NCBI GenBank assembly: GCA_020350205.1
Contig: CP070707.1
Coordinates: 1,604,195 to 1,668,194 of the forward strand
Source of the DNA: a bacterium
GTDB taxonomy: Bacteria > Calditrichota > Calditrichia > RBG-13-44-9
Length of the DNA stretch: 64,000 bases
Direction of reading: 5' to 3'
Part shown: positions 33,175-42,393 of the stretch, one piece after another
Numbering within the stretch: position 1 is the first letter of the stretch
Layout of the letters: each line of letters opens with the position of its first letter
Position numbers and translations under genes: made by a program
The notes under the pieces: generated by a model
Seen by the model: the letters and a program-made list of their open reading frames with translations, nothing else
Databases searched by the model: none
Told to the model about the DNA's origin: nothing

Positions 33175-36100
33175 CGAATTCTCCTTAATAATTGATCGAA
33201 ACGAATATCAAAATCGAACAACACCCCAAAGTAAAATCGCCAGTCCTGCTTATACTCCGTTACCTGTTCAGTTTCGATACTCTGATAGCGGGTACTTTCT
33301 AAGGGATAAGCAGCTTCAAAAAAAATCCGGGTGGGAAACATGTACCATGAAAAAGATTCCAGGCGAAGCTGAATGCCAATGTCAGATTTGAAATCTCCCA
33401 GATCCAGAGAAGAACTGCTCCAGGCATTGCCATACTGATAGAATGTTCCCAGATATATTTTGTCCAGATACCAGTTGAAAATGTTAAGATTTAAATTACG
33501 GGCCAGAGGAAAGCGATAGGTGACGGTCCCGATGGCCATCTGCTTGCCGCCGATACTGTAGTAACTGAATCCCTTCATTCCCACAAATCCCCCGGCAAAA
33601 AAATAGAAGAAGTCATTGACGTCCTGGTCGATGTATCCGCCCTGTAATCTTACATTCAACGCATGATGCTTGGTAAACGGAACCGGCAGGTAATTTTCCA
33701 GGTCAATATAATAACGGTTGTAATTGTAGCTGGTATAAACCTCGTCTATATCCCCGCCTTCGGTCGTGAAGTCATCCAGAAATTGGTTCCACTCGTGCAT
33801 ATATCGAAAAGCAATGGTATATCCTTTACGGGGATTTATAGCCCGGTCCAGGTCCGGAAAAATTTTATCCCGTCTCAGACGCAACGACAAGGCGTGGCCA
33901 CGCAGATAAGAATACCGAAATTCCGGCACCACATAGATCTGTTGAGTTGAATATTCATATAAAGAGTAGGTTCCGATGTTCGCGCGGTAAAGACTGTAGA
34001 TGTAGGCAAGCTCCCAGCTGAAATATTCCCGGAATTTACTGCGCAATCCAAAATCCGCTTCCAGTAAATTGAAATTGACATCGATCCGGTCACTCGATTC
34101 GGTGAAGCCATCCGGATCAAAATAACTATCTTCGATTTTTGCAGACTGGTTATAGAATTCCAGAAACACCGTAGGTTTGAAAAGTCTGAACTCGGTTAAG
34201 CCGAAAATATTATATTCCCCTCTTAAATTGACGTCAAATCCGCCCAGGAAGAACATTTTATCAATAATTTCATTGGAATACACATAGAAACCGGGCTTAA
34301 CCGTACCGTAATCGATCAGCAGCCGGGGCATGATTCCTACCGGACCAAAACGCCTCTTATAGGGTTCTGCAGGAAGGGCTTCATACACCCGGTCATTGGC
34401 CTGAATTTGAGGAATAACTTCTGCATAATTTTCGTAATAAGTAAGGGCTTCAATCGGGAGTTCATTCACCTTCTGCAGCCAGTAAATATTATAAGCCTGA
34501 TTTTTGTACAGCGCATACGCCAGGTCTCCGCGTTCATTCACACTGGGCATGAAGGCGCCTCCCAACACATTGGTATGGGCTTCAATTTTACCGGTAGTAA
34601 GATGATAAGAATAAATATTAAATATCCCGGTTTGATCGCTGGCATAATATATTTCCTCTCCTGAAGGCGAAAATACCGGATATCTTTCATCGTAAATTTC
34701 ATTTAAAATAAATTCGGTTTCTCCCCCCTGGGCGGGAATTTTTGCAATATCACGGCAAAAGTCGGTCGAGGTGTCAAACAGGAGATAGTCATCAGCAGGT
34801 GACCAGCGGGGATGAAAAATCTGCCTCCCATCGGTATAATGTGTAAGTTGCTGTACACCCCGGCCCCATACTTCTACCTTGCGATAATACCGTTTCCAGT
34901 CATCTTTTCTGTTTTCAGGAATTTCATCAATGAGGCGGTGTTCAGATAAATCATAATAAAGAGTCTGCCAGAGTTTGCGATCCTTGATCCAGACAAATTC
35001 ATCCAGGGTCAGGGTGAACAAATTGGTCAGTCCATCGCTATGCACCACAAACGCCAGTTTTTTCCCATTATGGGACCAGTCCGGATTGTTTGCCCGAAGA
35101 CCTTTAGTAAGACGGAAATTTCTTTTACGCTTCAGGTCATATACATAAATATCGTAGTAACTGCTCCCGTTGACCTGAAGTTCAGTTTGCTTGGAATAGA
35201 CCACATATCGACCCTCAGGCGACCAGCTAATGGAAGAAGCAACTGGCCCATCCACCACTCTTTTCTCTTTTGTTTGCAAATCCATGACCACCAGGGCATT
35301 GGCAGAAATATATTCCGATTTGCTTTTCAGATAAGCCAGACTTTTCCCGTCTGGCGAAAAAACAGGATGAATATTACCGATTCCTTCATCTTCCAGCGGG
35401 TTTCCCTCAGTCACATTTTTCTCAACGTTTGACAACCGCCGGGAATAGGTTTCTGTTAAATGGTCTCTCCACAATGAGTAAATACTGTCAGCGGGAACAC
35501 CGGATACTTTTTTCAGGACTGTATTGAAATTCAGGGTTGTCGGTGAAGATGCCTGTTTGGCAAGCTGTACAACCACCGTATCACCAAAAGTATGCGTCAG
35601 AAAATTAACGAAGGCATATCCCTGGTTATAGGCGGATTCATTGCCGATGCTGTTTTTACCAAAGGTGCTCATCTCATTCATATCAAGGAGATTATCAGTA
35701 ATTACCCGATCTCGTAAAATCATCTCCCGGTGTGAATCGCGATAATCGTATCTTTTTGAAGGGGATTGAAATTGGGCAACTCCTTCAGCAAACCATATTG
35801 GAATGGTGATTCCTGAGAAAGGATAAGATACCAGGGTATTGGGAAAACCTCTGACCACATCCGGCCGGCGTTCAGCCTCATAGCCGAATACCTGGAACCA
35901 GCCCACCGGAAAATTTTTACCAAATTTAAAGGACTTCTGCATGGAAATAATGTGAGCGAATTCATGAGAAACAACATCACGAAGCCAGTTATGGGTTCCC
36001 CGCAGAATGTAATCCATATTTTCTGCCCATATTTCAATCTTGTTCTCGTAGAAATAGGCACCGCCATTTGAATAATCATCCGTATCCCGGATGATAAACT

Positions 36101-36386
36101 CAGTCTTACTTTCGGGCCAGATCTGATACAGGCCGGTGATATGGGGATAGACTTCTTCGGCAATCTTTGCCACCAGATTTGCAGTGCGTTCGGTTCCCTG
36201 ATGATAGTGAACGATGAAATGTTCGGTTTCGATGGATAACCACTCTAACTCGGGATGATTAAAATCCTGCGGCTGGGCCTGAACATTAACTAGTGCCAGC
36301 AGTATGATGAGTAAATTGTAATAAACAATTACCGGCAAACGGCCGAAAAAGCCTTTAAATTTATAGGGTCTGTTTCTTTGTTTCAT
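33171..36386 (-). CDS. Gluzincin metallopeptidase - TolB-like propeller - outer-membrane beta-barrel fusion
   Basis: 1071 residues. Basic N-terminus and hydrophobic stretch (VIVYYNLLIILLALVNVQAQ) form a long signal. Residues ~48-320 are a peptidase MA-like gluzincin: HEFAH at 141-145 and the third ligand Glu201 in WFAEGVAQF. Residues ~335-690 carry PD40/TolB-like propeller blades (IHPVFSPDGKSLAYL, ISWSPEGRYVVYS, NPDWSHNGKKLAFV, HPRWSPADDYLLF, YPVFSPSGEEIYYAS). Residues ~710-1071 are a barrel with alternating aromatic strands ending in FDQLLRRIR, like Omp85/surface-antigen C-termini. A protease apparently tethered to the outer membrane. Domain edges are rough. The first of three coupled genes. 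Confidence 0.85.
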   Translation of the reverse strand: MKQRNRPYKFKGFFGRLPVIVYYNLLIILLALVNVQAQPQDFNHPELEWLSIETEHFIVHYHQGTERTANLVAKIAEEVYPHITGLYQIWPESKTEFIIRDTDDYSNGGAYFYENKIEIWAENMDYILRGTHNWLRDVVSHEFAHIISMQKSFKFGKNFPVGWFQVFGYEAERRPDVVRGFPNTLVSYPFSGITIPIWFAEGVAQFQSPSKRYDYRDSHREMILRDRVITDNLLDMNEMSTFGKNSIGNESAYNQGYAFVNFLTHTFGDTVVVQLAKQASSPTTLNFNTVLKKVSGVPADSIYSLWRDHLTETYSRRLSNVEKNVTEGNPLEDEGIGNIHPVFSPDGKSLAYLKSKSEYISANALVVMDLQTKEKRVVDGPVASSISWSPEGRYVVYSKQTELQVNGSSYYDIYVYDLKRKRNFRLTKGLRANNPDWSHNGKKLAFVVHSDGLTNLFTLTLDEFVWIKDRKLWQTLYYDLSEHRLIDEIPENRKDDWKRYYRKVEVWGRGVQQLTHYTDGRQIFHPRWSPADDYLLFDTSTDFCRDIAKIPAQGGETEFILNEIYDERYPVFSPSGEEIYYASDQTGIFNIYSYHLTTGKIEAHTNVLGGAFMPSVNERGDLAYALYKNQAYNIYWLQKVNELPIEALTYYENYAEVIPQIQANDRVYEALPAEPYKRRFGPVGIMPRLLIDYGTVKPGFYVYSNEIIDKMFFLGGFDVNLRGEYNIFGLTEFRLFKPTVFLEFYNQSAKIEDSYFDPDGFTESSDRIDVNFNLLEADFGLRSKFREYFSWELAYIYSLYRANIGTYSLYEYSTQQIYVVPEFRYSYLRGHALSLRLRRDKIFPDLDRAINPRKGYTIAFRYMHEWNQFLDDFTTEGGDIDEVYTSYNYNRYYIDLENYLPVPFTKHHALNVRLQGGYIDQDVNDFFYFFAGGFVGMKGFSYYSIGGKQMAIGTVTYRFPLARNLNLNIFNWYLDKIYLGTFYQYGNAWSSSSLDLGDFKSDIGIQLRLESFSWYMFPTRIFFEAAYPLESTRYQSIETEQVTEYKQDWRFYFGVLFDFDIRFDQLLRRIR

Positions 36387-36463
36387 ACTTAAATTAATAA
36401 TGCCATTTGGAATATCTGTGGTATTTCCGGATAACTAGAAAAGTCCTGAAAAATACCGTATTT

Positions 36464-39400
36464 CTATTTCACCACTGCAATTTTAATAACTCGAACCTCT
36501 TTATTCTGATTATTTTGTGCCTCCACCCTGGCAAGATATACTCCGCTCTGCACGCCCTGTAAATCCCATTTAACCTCATTGGCGGTACCCCCTTCTCCCG
36601 GACCGGGAAATTCATCCACCAGATCACCAGCCAGATCAAAAATTTTAATGCGGACCTGGGCAGTTTCATTGAGAAAATAACGAATAAAAGTAAAATTATC
36701 GATGTTCGGATTGGGCCAGTTATATATCCGTTTTTCAGGCAATAATCCTTCTCTGCCCGATTGCCCGGGGGGATTAAGTGGATCCTGGGTAAGAGGATTA
36801 TTATTACGATTGCTGTTTAATTCGTCATAATACAACTGATTCCATCCATAGGGTTGATATTCTGATAACAGGTTCCAGACGTAGAGCGATCCGCTCCCTG
36901 TTATGACTGCAATCTCAATATCCCCGTCTGCATCAATATCAACTAACGCCGGGGTGACGTGTATAGAGTCCCCGGTTGCCAGGGGGAAATCGGCCAGCCG
37001 TTTACCGGTAAGGTCAAATCCATCAATAACTCCCGCCGGATCACTCACAATAATGCCATAATTTTCGGAATTTCCGGAGATAAAAAATTGATTAAACAAT
37101 GGAGATATTGGTAATTTCAGTTTCAGATCCGGGTCATAAACCCTGACCGGAAAATCGTCTGCTATGGAAAAATTATTGTTAAAGGAGAACACCCTGTTAT
37201 TCCCCAGCATAAAATATTGCGGTGGCTGATTCTGACCTTTCTGAAACGGGTGAGTAATCACAGGGGAATCGAAAGTATACAAACCATCTTCAGCAATTGA
37301 TCCAACCTCAGATTCGAAGAACAGAAAATGTCCGTCCGGGGTGACACCAGTTGCTTCATCGCCCACGGGAGTTGCATTGGGAAGCGGAGATTGTTTGAGA
37401 AAATCTCCGTTTCGATAAACATTCCCCGATTCCGAAATCGTTATGATCTGCTGATCAGCATTCACATGTAAATAAGCGATCCCGTCCGAATCGATCAGAA
37501 CGGAATCCATCCGAGCCGTAGCAGGATCAAAAACCATTGAGTAAACCCAACCCTCCGAGCTTCCCCAGCTGATTGTCACCGTGCTATCAGCTCCATAAAA
37601 TGCAACCGGATGGGTAGTCACATTTCCGTTAATTCGAAAAGGGGTGAACAGCGTATCGGTGCTGCTCCCGCTATCAAAACGAAGACCGCTGACCAAACCC
37701 GTTTCGGTCAGGATTACCATCCCTTTGGATCTTCCCGGAGTTTGCTGCGGCAGATTAAATATAGTCGGCGGAAATGTGATGGGCTCACCCACACTACCCA
37801 CCTGGAATGAGTCACTCCCCCAGGGGGAATATCCATTCTCATCCACCACTAAAATGTTTCCCAGATCGGTAGTAAATATCAAATCAGTTTTTCCATTCCC
37901 ATCAATATCACTGACTTTGGTAGTTGTCACCCGGCCATACTCATTGGGAGAGATGGAAATCGGGAAATTTTGCTGCAGGATATCCAGGGTGACTCTAAAT
38001 GTCATCATAGAGTCTGCAGCGGAAAAATCAAAAAGTTTGATATGGCTGTTTGCCCGATTATAGTAGCTGCGACTGTTCGGTATACTGGTGGGACTAAATT
38101 CATTCTTAAAAATAGGAGAACTATTTCCGGCATACCACAGATCCAGCAGATAACCAATTTCCGAACCAAAACCGGGACTCAGAAAATCGTAAGCCTGACC
38201 AATGTCCTGAGATCCGTCGGCTTCTTCCAGATTCACTCCACGATGATCCGGATCAGCATTGATACGATTGGCGGTTCGATTTGTGTTGATGATTGCCTCG
38301 TCGATATGCCAAACAAGACAACCGGAACCCGGCAAACCGCGATCGGGATTATCCACATCGGTCAACACCCCGCGGGGACTGAATACCACCTTATCGGGCA
38401 GATACGTCAGTAAAACTTCTTTCATGGTGGCAAATTCGCTTCTCCCCCGGGATAATTCGTATTGAAGGCTGTCCAGGCTCATCTCCCCTGCATCACGATT
38501 TTCAATCAGGAAGTATTCCCTTTCATTGATGGGAAGACGATATATTTTTTCAGAACCGGAACTCAGGGTGGAATAGACCTGGTACTCGTCGCCGGCGGCA
38601 TAATAAATATCGATAGCTTGTGCAATACCTCCATCGATACGTGTCCAAGCACTGGGTAATGCCGGTAACAGACCGTCCCCGTTAAACAGGCCGGCATCCA
38701 TCAATCCAAACCGCCCGATACCCGAACGTCTGGTTTCCGGACTGAACAGATCCAGCCACCCCAATTGTGATCCGAAGTTAGATACCAGGATGCCGTTCAA
38801 CCCTAATTCAATCCCTGCCTGGCTTTCCGTCTCCGGCGCAATCGTGCCTTCTGTTACCAAATAGCTTTCATTATCCACCGGGATGCCGCTGATACCCAAA
38901 TATTTTTGTAAAAATTCCGATGTAATAAATAAAGAAGGAATATCCTGAGGGGTTTCATCAAATCCCAGATCAATATCTTTCCCAACCCCCGCATGGAAAA
39001 TAATATAACTCTGGTATTCGCTGAATGATATAACGGGATCCTGGTCTGCCTTAGTGATGGCATCCTTGAAAAGTCTCGCCAATCCTTCATTATTTTCGTC
39101 TGGACTACGATTCGGATTATAACTGGTCATCGGCCCATCCAGCTGATATGCCTCATTTTCCGCTGTGGGAAATACCTCACTGCTGATAAAAAGGTTACCT
39201 TCAGTCACTTTGAAAAAATAGTTATGAAGGAAAATCAGGTGATCCTGGAAGTAGCTGCGATTATGGGGCGGCGGATCAATCTGGTATGGATCTGTTGAAC
39301 CGGATAGATCGAATTTTCCATTGCCGGTTGTTGTGGAGGCATTATCTTCCTCAAACTCCACCCGAATTGCCAGTATTTTCATGGTATCCGGAACAACGGA

Positions 39401-39472
39401 TTGAGCATAGACGGAGGGGATAACTTGCAACAAAATAAATACAAATAGCGGGAAATGTCTTATGATCCTCAT
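36464..39472 (-). CDS. Secreted M6-peptidase-like protein with degenerate active site, VCBS-like repeats and C-terminal sorting domain
   Basis: 1002 residues. Signal peptide 1-23. Residues ~30-350 have the layout of M6 (immune inhibitor A-like) metallopeptidases: KILAIRVEFEEDN, DHLIFLHNYFFKVTEGNL, then LNGILVSNFGSQLGWLDLF and SGIGRFGLMDAGLFNGDG. In active M6 enzymes the equivalent of 231-235 is HEFGH; here it is SNFGS, so both zinc His and the catalytic Glu are missing. Residues ~500-880 contain FG-GAP/VCBS-type repeats (VSDIDGNGKTDLIFTTDLG, DIDADGDIEIAVITG). Residues ~910-1002 (YNWPNPNIDNFTFIRYFL to GVYLARVEAQN) are a type-A-like sorting/FlgD-Ig domain, implying export to the cell surface by a type IX-like route. 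Confidence 0.85.
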   Translation of the reverse strand: MRIIRHFPLFVFILLQVIPSVYAQSVVPDTMKILAIRVEFEEDNASTTTGNGKFDLSGSTDPYQIDPPPHNRSYFQDHLIFLHNYFFKVTEGNLFISSEVFPTAENEAYQLDGPMTSYNPNRSPDENNEGLARLFKDAITKADQDPVISFSEYQSYIIFHAGVGKDIDLGFDETPQDIPSLFITSEFLQKYLGISGIPVDNESYLVTEGTIAPETESQAGIELGLNGILVSNFGSQLGWLDLFSPETRRSGIGRFGLMDAGLFNGDGLLPALPSAWTRIDGGIAQAIDIYYAAGDEYQVYSTLSSGSEKIYRLPINEREYFLIENRDAGEMSLDSLQYELSRGRSEFATMKEVLLTYLPDKVVFSPRGVLTDVDNPDRGLPGSGCLVWHIDEAIINTNRTANRINADPDHRGVNLEEADGSQDIGQAYDFLSPGFGSEIGYLLDLWYAGNSSPIFKNEFSPTSIPNSRSYYNRANSHIKLFDFSAADSMMTFRVTLDILQQNFPISISPNEYGRVTTTKVSDIDGNGKTDLIFTTDLGNILVVDENGYSPWGSDSFQVGSVGEPITFPPTIFNLPQQTPGRSKGMVILTETGLVSGLRFDSGSSTDTLFTPFRINGNVTTHPVAFYGADSTVTISWGSSEGWVYSMVFDPATARMDSVLIDSDGIAYLHVNADQQIITISESGNVYRNGDFLKQSPLPNATPVGDEATGVTPDGHFLFFESEVGSIAEDGLYTFDSPVITHPFQKGQNQPPQYFMLGNNRVFSFNNNFSIADDFPVRVYDPDLKLKLPISPLFNQFFISGNSENYGIIVSDPAGVIDGFDLTGKRLADFPLATGDSIHVTPALVDIDADGDIEIAVITGSGSLYVWNLLSEYQPYGWNQLYYDELNSNRNNNPLTQDPLNPPGQSGREGLLPEKRIYNWPNPNIDNFTFIRYFLNETAQVRIKIFDLAGDLVDEFPGPGEGGTANEVKWDLQGVQSGVYLARVEAQNNQNKEVRVIKIAVVK

Positions 39473-39494
39473 TCATTGAATCCATTTCTCAATT

Positions 39495-39527
39495 AAAAAA
39501 ACGATCCTCCCGGAATTCGGGAGGATC
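39495..39527 (-). terminator. Intrinsic terminator between the PorV-like and M6-like genes
   Basis: On the minus strand, GATCCTCCCG (39527-39518), a five-base loop GAATT, CGGGAGGATC (39512-39503), then a T-run from 39502 to 39495. It ends only 22 bases before the M6-like ATG, leaving no obvious space for a promoter between. Confidence 0.85.
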
Positions 39528-39537
39528 TTCCAGGTTG

Positions 39538-40620
39538 TTAGAATTTTATGCCAAGAGAGAAGCGCATGGTATCGGACAAGGGGCTGTCATCAACAGATCC
39601 CAGAATATAGCTAAAGTCGAATCCAAAGATAGAATAGCGCAATCCACCACCGAAGGTATAAAATTTACGATCACCTGCATTCGGGGCTTCGTAAAAATAA
39701 CCGGCACGGAGCGCTATCAGTTGAGAGTACCAGTATTCCAGTCCGAAAGAGTGGGTAAACTTACTGAACGCATCACCACTGGTCCAGCTGGAATATAACA
39801 TCGCCTTAAAGACGCCGTCTACACTGGTGCTATCTCTGTTAACCAGTAATTTATTGGTGTCGTACACGAAGGTAAGCGTATTGTACTGGGATTTGACCAG
39901 ATGATACGCCAGACCCAGCCTCAAATTGGTGGGTAATGGATCTGCCTGCTTGTAATCCACATAAGAAATTTTCGGTCCGATATTACTAATATTTGCTCCC
40001 AGACTCAACTTGCTTGCCCATCCCGGATGGTAAAGCACACCCAGATCTACTCCAAATCCTGAAGCGATACCTTTGCCTTTCTCAGTTCCCACACTTACTT
40101 CGATGGGTGAAAGTCTGGAATGGATATACTTAAGATTGACACCCAGGCCAAGATTGTCTTTAAGTTTTAGCGCATAACTTCCGGTAATGGAGACCTCACT
40201 GCTGTTGAAGCGTCCTAATTCATCCGGGCTGTCTTCTCCCGTCCAGATACTCTCACCATAGCTAATGTACTGAATAGCCAAACCCACCATCCCGATATCC
40301 TCGATATAGTACCGGCCAGCGGCATAATCGTAGTACATATCGGACAGGTTAAATTGTGGGAGCCAGTTGACATGCATGAGAGATGCTTCACCCTTCTTGT
40401 CTACTTCCGGATCGTTGTATTGAAAGGAGAGCCCCGCCGGATTCCAGTAAATCGCTGTCGCATCATCGGCTAAAGCGACACCAGCTTCTCCCATTCCCCC
40501 CTGTCTTGCACCGGGATTAATAATGAGGAAAAGGACAGTCGCCTCTCCCTGAGCATGCACTTCGGTAATGATTGATGGCATCACCAGGAGTATTGTTAAA
40601 ATCAAAATTGACCACTTCAT
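39538..40620 (-). CDS. PorV/PorQ-family outer-membrane protein
   Basis: 360 residues from the ATG at 40620 with GGAGG six bases upstream. Signal peptide 1-23 (ITEVHAQG). FLIINPGARQGGMGEAGVALADDATAIYWNPAGL is split over two lines of the family hallmark: GARQGGMGEAGVALADDA then AIYWNPAGLS. The remaining ~320 residues are 14-stranded-barrel-like (LGLGVNLKYIHSRLSPIEV, ASGFGVDLGVLYHPGW) and end LGIKF with a terminal Phe. In Bacteroidota PorV shuttles T9SS cargo on the cell surface. A cargo-like protein with a sorting domain is encoded directly downstream, which fits. Whether it is PorV proper or a related UPF0164 member is open. Confidence 0.88.
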   Translation of the reverse strand: MKWSILILTILLVMPSIITEVHAQGEATVLFLIINPGARQGGMGEAGVALADDATAIYWNPAGLSFQYNDPEVDKKGEASLMHVNWLPQFNLSDMYYDYAAGRYYIEDIGMVGLAIQYISYGESIWTGEDSPDELGRFNSSEVSITGSYALKLKDNLGLGVNLKYIHSRLSPIEVSVGTEKGKGIASGFGVDLGVLYHPGWASKLSLGANISNIGPKISYVDYKQADPLPTNLRLGLAYHLVKSQYNTLTFVYDTNKLLVNRDSTSVDGVFKAMLYSSWTSGDAFSKFTHSFGLEYWYSQLIALRAGYFYEAPNAGDRKFYTFGGGLRYSIFGFDFSYILGSVDDSPLSDTMRFSLGIKF

Positions 40621-40640
40621 ATGAAACCTCCGTCTTAAAA

Positions 40641-40682
40641 ACAAAAAACCGAATGTGCACAGGATCCATCGTACATTCGGTT
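40641..40682 (-). terminator. Terminator-like hairpin in the leader just before the PorV-like gene
   Basis: On the minus strand: AACCGAATGT (40682-40673), a 16-base loop, ACATTCGGTT (40656-40647), then T6GT5 (40646-40635). The Shine-Dalgarno of the PorV-like gene begins about four bases after the T-run. It could end transcripts of the pyrimidine phosphorylase gene, but its position makes attenuation of PorV-like expression equally possible. Confidence 0.75.
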
Positions 40683-40988
40683 ACATAGACTGGATGCAGT
40701 ACACATTTTGCTAAGGACAATGTTAATTAAAAAGTTAAATCCCTAATTAATATTAAAAAAAATCCTTAACAAATATCGATACGCATCCTCTAAAGTTTTG
40801 TTTGGCCCAGAAATTTATTATTTCATCGTTTTAAAAGCAAATTAAATTTAAAGAATATACAAATACAATTTATACCCGAATTTTCACTTTCCTATTAAGC
40901 AGATCACATTTTCTTAAATTAATATTCGGCAAAAAAGTTCTATACTTTCATAAAGATTTTTTGAGATAAAATTCAGATTATAAATCTT
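40683..40988. other. AT-rich noncoding region upstream of the PorV-like gene
   Basis: 306 bases with strong A+T bias and no plausible frame. It probably contains the promoter for the PorV-like gene, because the segment between the hairpin and the start is too short. No repeat element was recognised. Confidence 0.5.
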
Positions 40989-42299
40989 TTAAATCTGGGA
41001 CAGGCGCTTACGAACCAATTCGGGTGTTCTGACTCCAGTGGGCTGTATTTTACAAAAATGATCGAGTTGGATTTCAGCTTCTTCCAGAGCAGCCTGTTTG
41101 TTGCTGCGCAATTCCAGAATTACCTCGCCTTTCTTTACCGGATCGCCAATTTTTTTATAGAGAATAAGGCCTGCCTGCGGATCCACTTTTGATCCGGCAT
41201 GGAATCTTCCGGCACCCAGGTGAACACTCCCCACGCCAAGCCGGTAAGTATCAATTTGTGAAATAAATCCATCTTTTGCGGCTGTCAATTTTTTAGAGTA
41301 ACTGGCAGTCCCCACTCTTTCCGGATGCAAGAGTAATTCAATATTTCCTCCCTGAAATTTTACCAGTTCTAAAAATTTCTTCAGAGCACTCCCATCATTC
41401 AAGGCCTGAAAACATTTCTTTTTTGCCACCGAACGTTTTTTCTCAAGATCTGCCAGTATCATCATTTCGGTGGTTAATTCAACCGTTAATTCAACCAGAT
41501 CTTTTGGGCCCTCCCCTTTCAGACAATCCAGACATTCTTCAATTTCCAACCAATTCCCAATTTTATTTCCCAGCGGTTGATCCATTGAGGTCAAATAAGT
41601 GGTAACTTTTTTCCCAAAGGCCTGTCCAATCCGAATCAGATTGCGCGCTAATTGCTCTGCCCGGGTCATTCGAGGAATGAAAGATCCATTACCCACCTTC
41701 ACATCCAGTACTAATCCGTCAATTCCTGCTGCGAGTTTTTTACTCATGATGCTGGCCGTAATCAGGGGAATAGAATCCACTGTCGCTGTCACATCTCGCA
41801 GGGCATATATTTTCCGATCTGCAGGAACCAGGAATTCGGATTGACCATACATGGCCACTCCAATTTCTTTCATTTGTTTTTTAAATCGCTGAATACTGCC
41901 AGTCACTTTAAAGCCCGGAATAGATTCCAGTTTATCCAGGGTTCCTCCGGTATGTCCCAGTCCTCTTCCTGAAATCATTGGTACCAGCACACCCAGGCTT
42001 GCTGCCAGAGGCGCCAGAATAATCGATACCTTATCGCCCACACCTCCGGTACTATGTTTATCTATTTTCCTGGCAGCCAGATGATCGAGATTGATGGTTT
42101 TTCCGGAACGCAGGTATGCTTCCGTTAAGAGCAAAGTTTCCTCATCGTTCAGGCCCTGATAAAAGACCGCCATCAGAAAGGCCGACATCTGATAGTCCTT
42201 AATCCGACCACGCATAAATTCGTCAACGAAATAAAAAATCTCTTTTCGACTCAGCGTTTCATTATCTCTTTTCCTTCGAATAATTTCATAAGGTGTCAT
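40989..42299 (-). CDS. pdp: Pyrimidine-nucleoside phosphorylase / thymidine phosphorylase
   Basis: 436 residues. N-terminal helical domain MTPYEIIRRKRDNETLSRKE, then KIDKHSTGGVGDKVSIILAP (phosphate-binding), MISGRGLGHTGGTLDKLESI (the family signature), GQSEFLVPADRKIYALRDVT, and DVKVGNGSFIPRMTRAEQLA. The C-terminal ~100 residues form the PYNP domain with LGVGSVHLGAGRFHAGSKVD. Splits pyrimidine nucleosides to base and (deoxy)ribose-1-phosphate. The deoC gene at 44759-45466 encodes the enzyme that cleaves deoxyribose-5-phosphate, so the two give a salvage route once a phosphopentomutase acts. Pdp versus DeoA specificity is not resolved. Confidence 0.93.
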   Translation of the reverse strand: MTPYEIIRRKRDNETLSRKEIFYFVDEFMRGRIKDYQMSAFLMAVFYQGLNDEETLLLTEAYLRSGKTINLDHLAARKIDKHSTGGVGDKVSIILAPLAASLGVLVPMISGRGLGHTGGTLDKLESIPGFKVTGSIQRFKKQMKEIGVAMYGQSEFLVPADRKIYALRDVTATVDSIPLITASIMSKKLAAGIDGLVLDVKVGNGSFIPRMTRAEQLARNLIRIGQAFGKKVTTYLTSMDQPLGNKIGNWLEIEECLDCLKGEGPKDLVELTVELTTEMMILADLEKKRSVAKKKCFQALNDGSALKKFLELVKFQGGNIELLLHPERVGTASYSKKLTAAKDGFISQIDTYRLGVGSVHLGAGRFHAGSKVDPQAGLILYKKIGDPVKKGEVILELRSNKQAALEEAEIQLDHFCKIQPTGVRTPELVRKRLSQI

Positions 42300-42332
42300 T
42301 GTGTCAATCCGATCGGTCTTTTATACTTGATT

Positions 42333-42369
42333 AAAAAAAATACGCCTCAGTCATGATAATACCGAGGCG
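42333..42369 (-). terminator. Intrinsic terminator downstream of the GlmM-type gene
   Basis: On the minus strand CGCCTC (42369-42364), a loop of 15 bases, GAGGCG (42348-42343), then TA and eight T (42340-42333). It ends transcripts of the phosphohexomutase and lies 33 bases upstream of the pdp start. Confidence 0.8.
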
Positions 42370-42393
42370 CCGAGAAAGAAATACATTTCAAAA

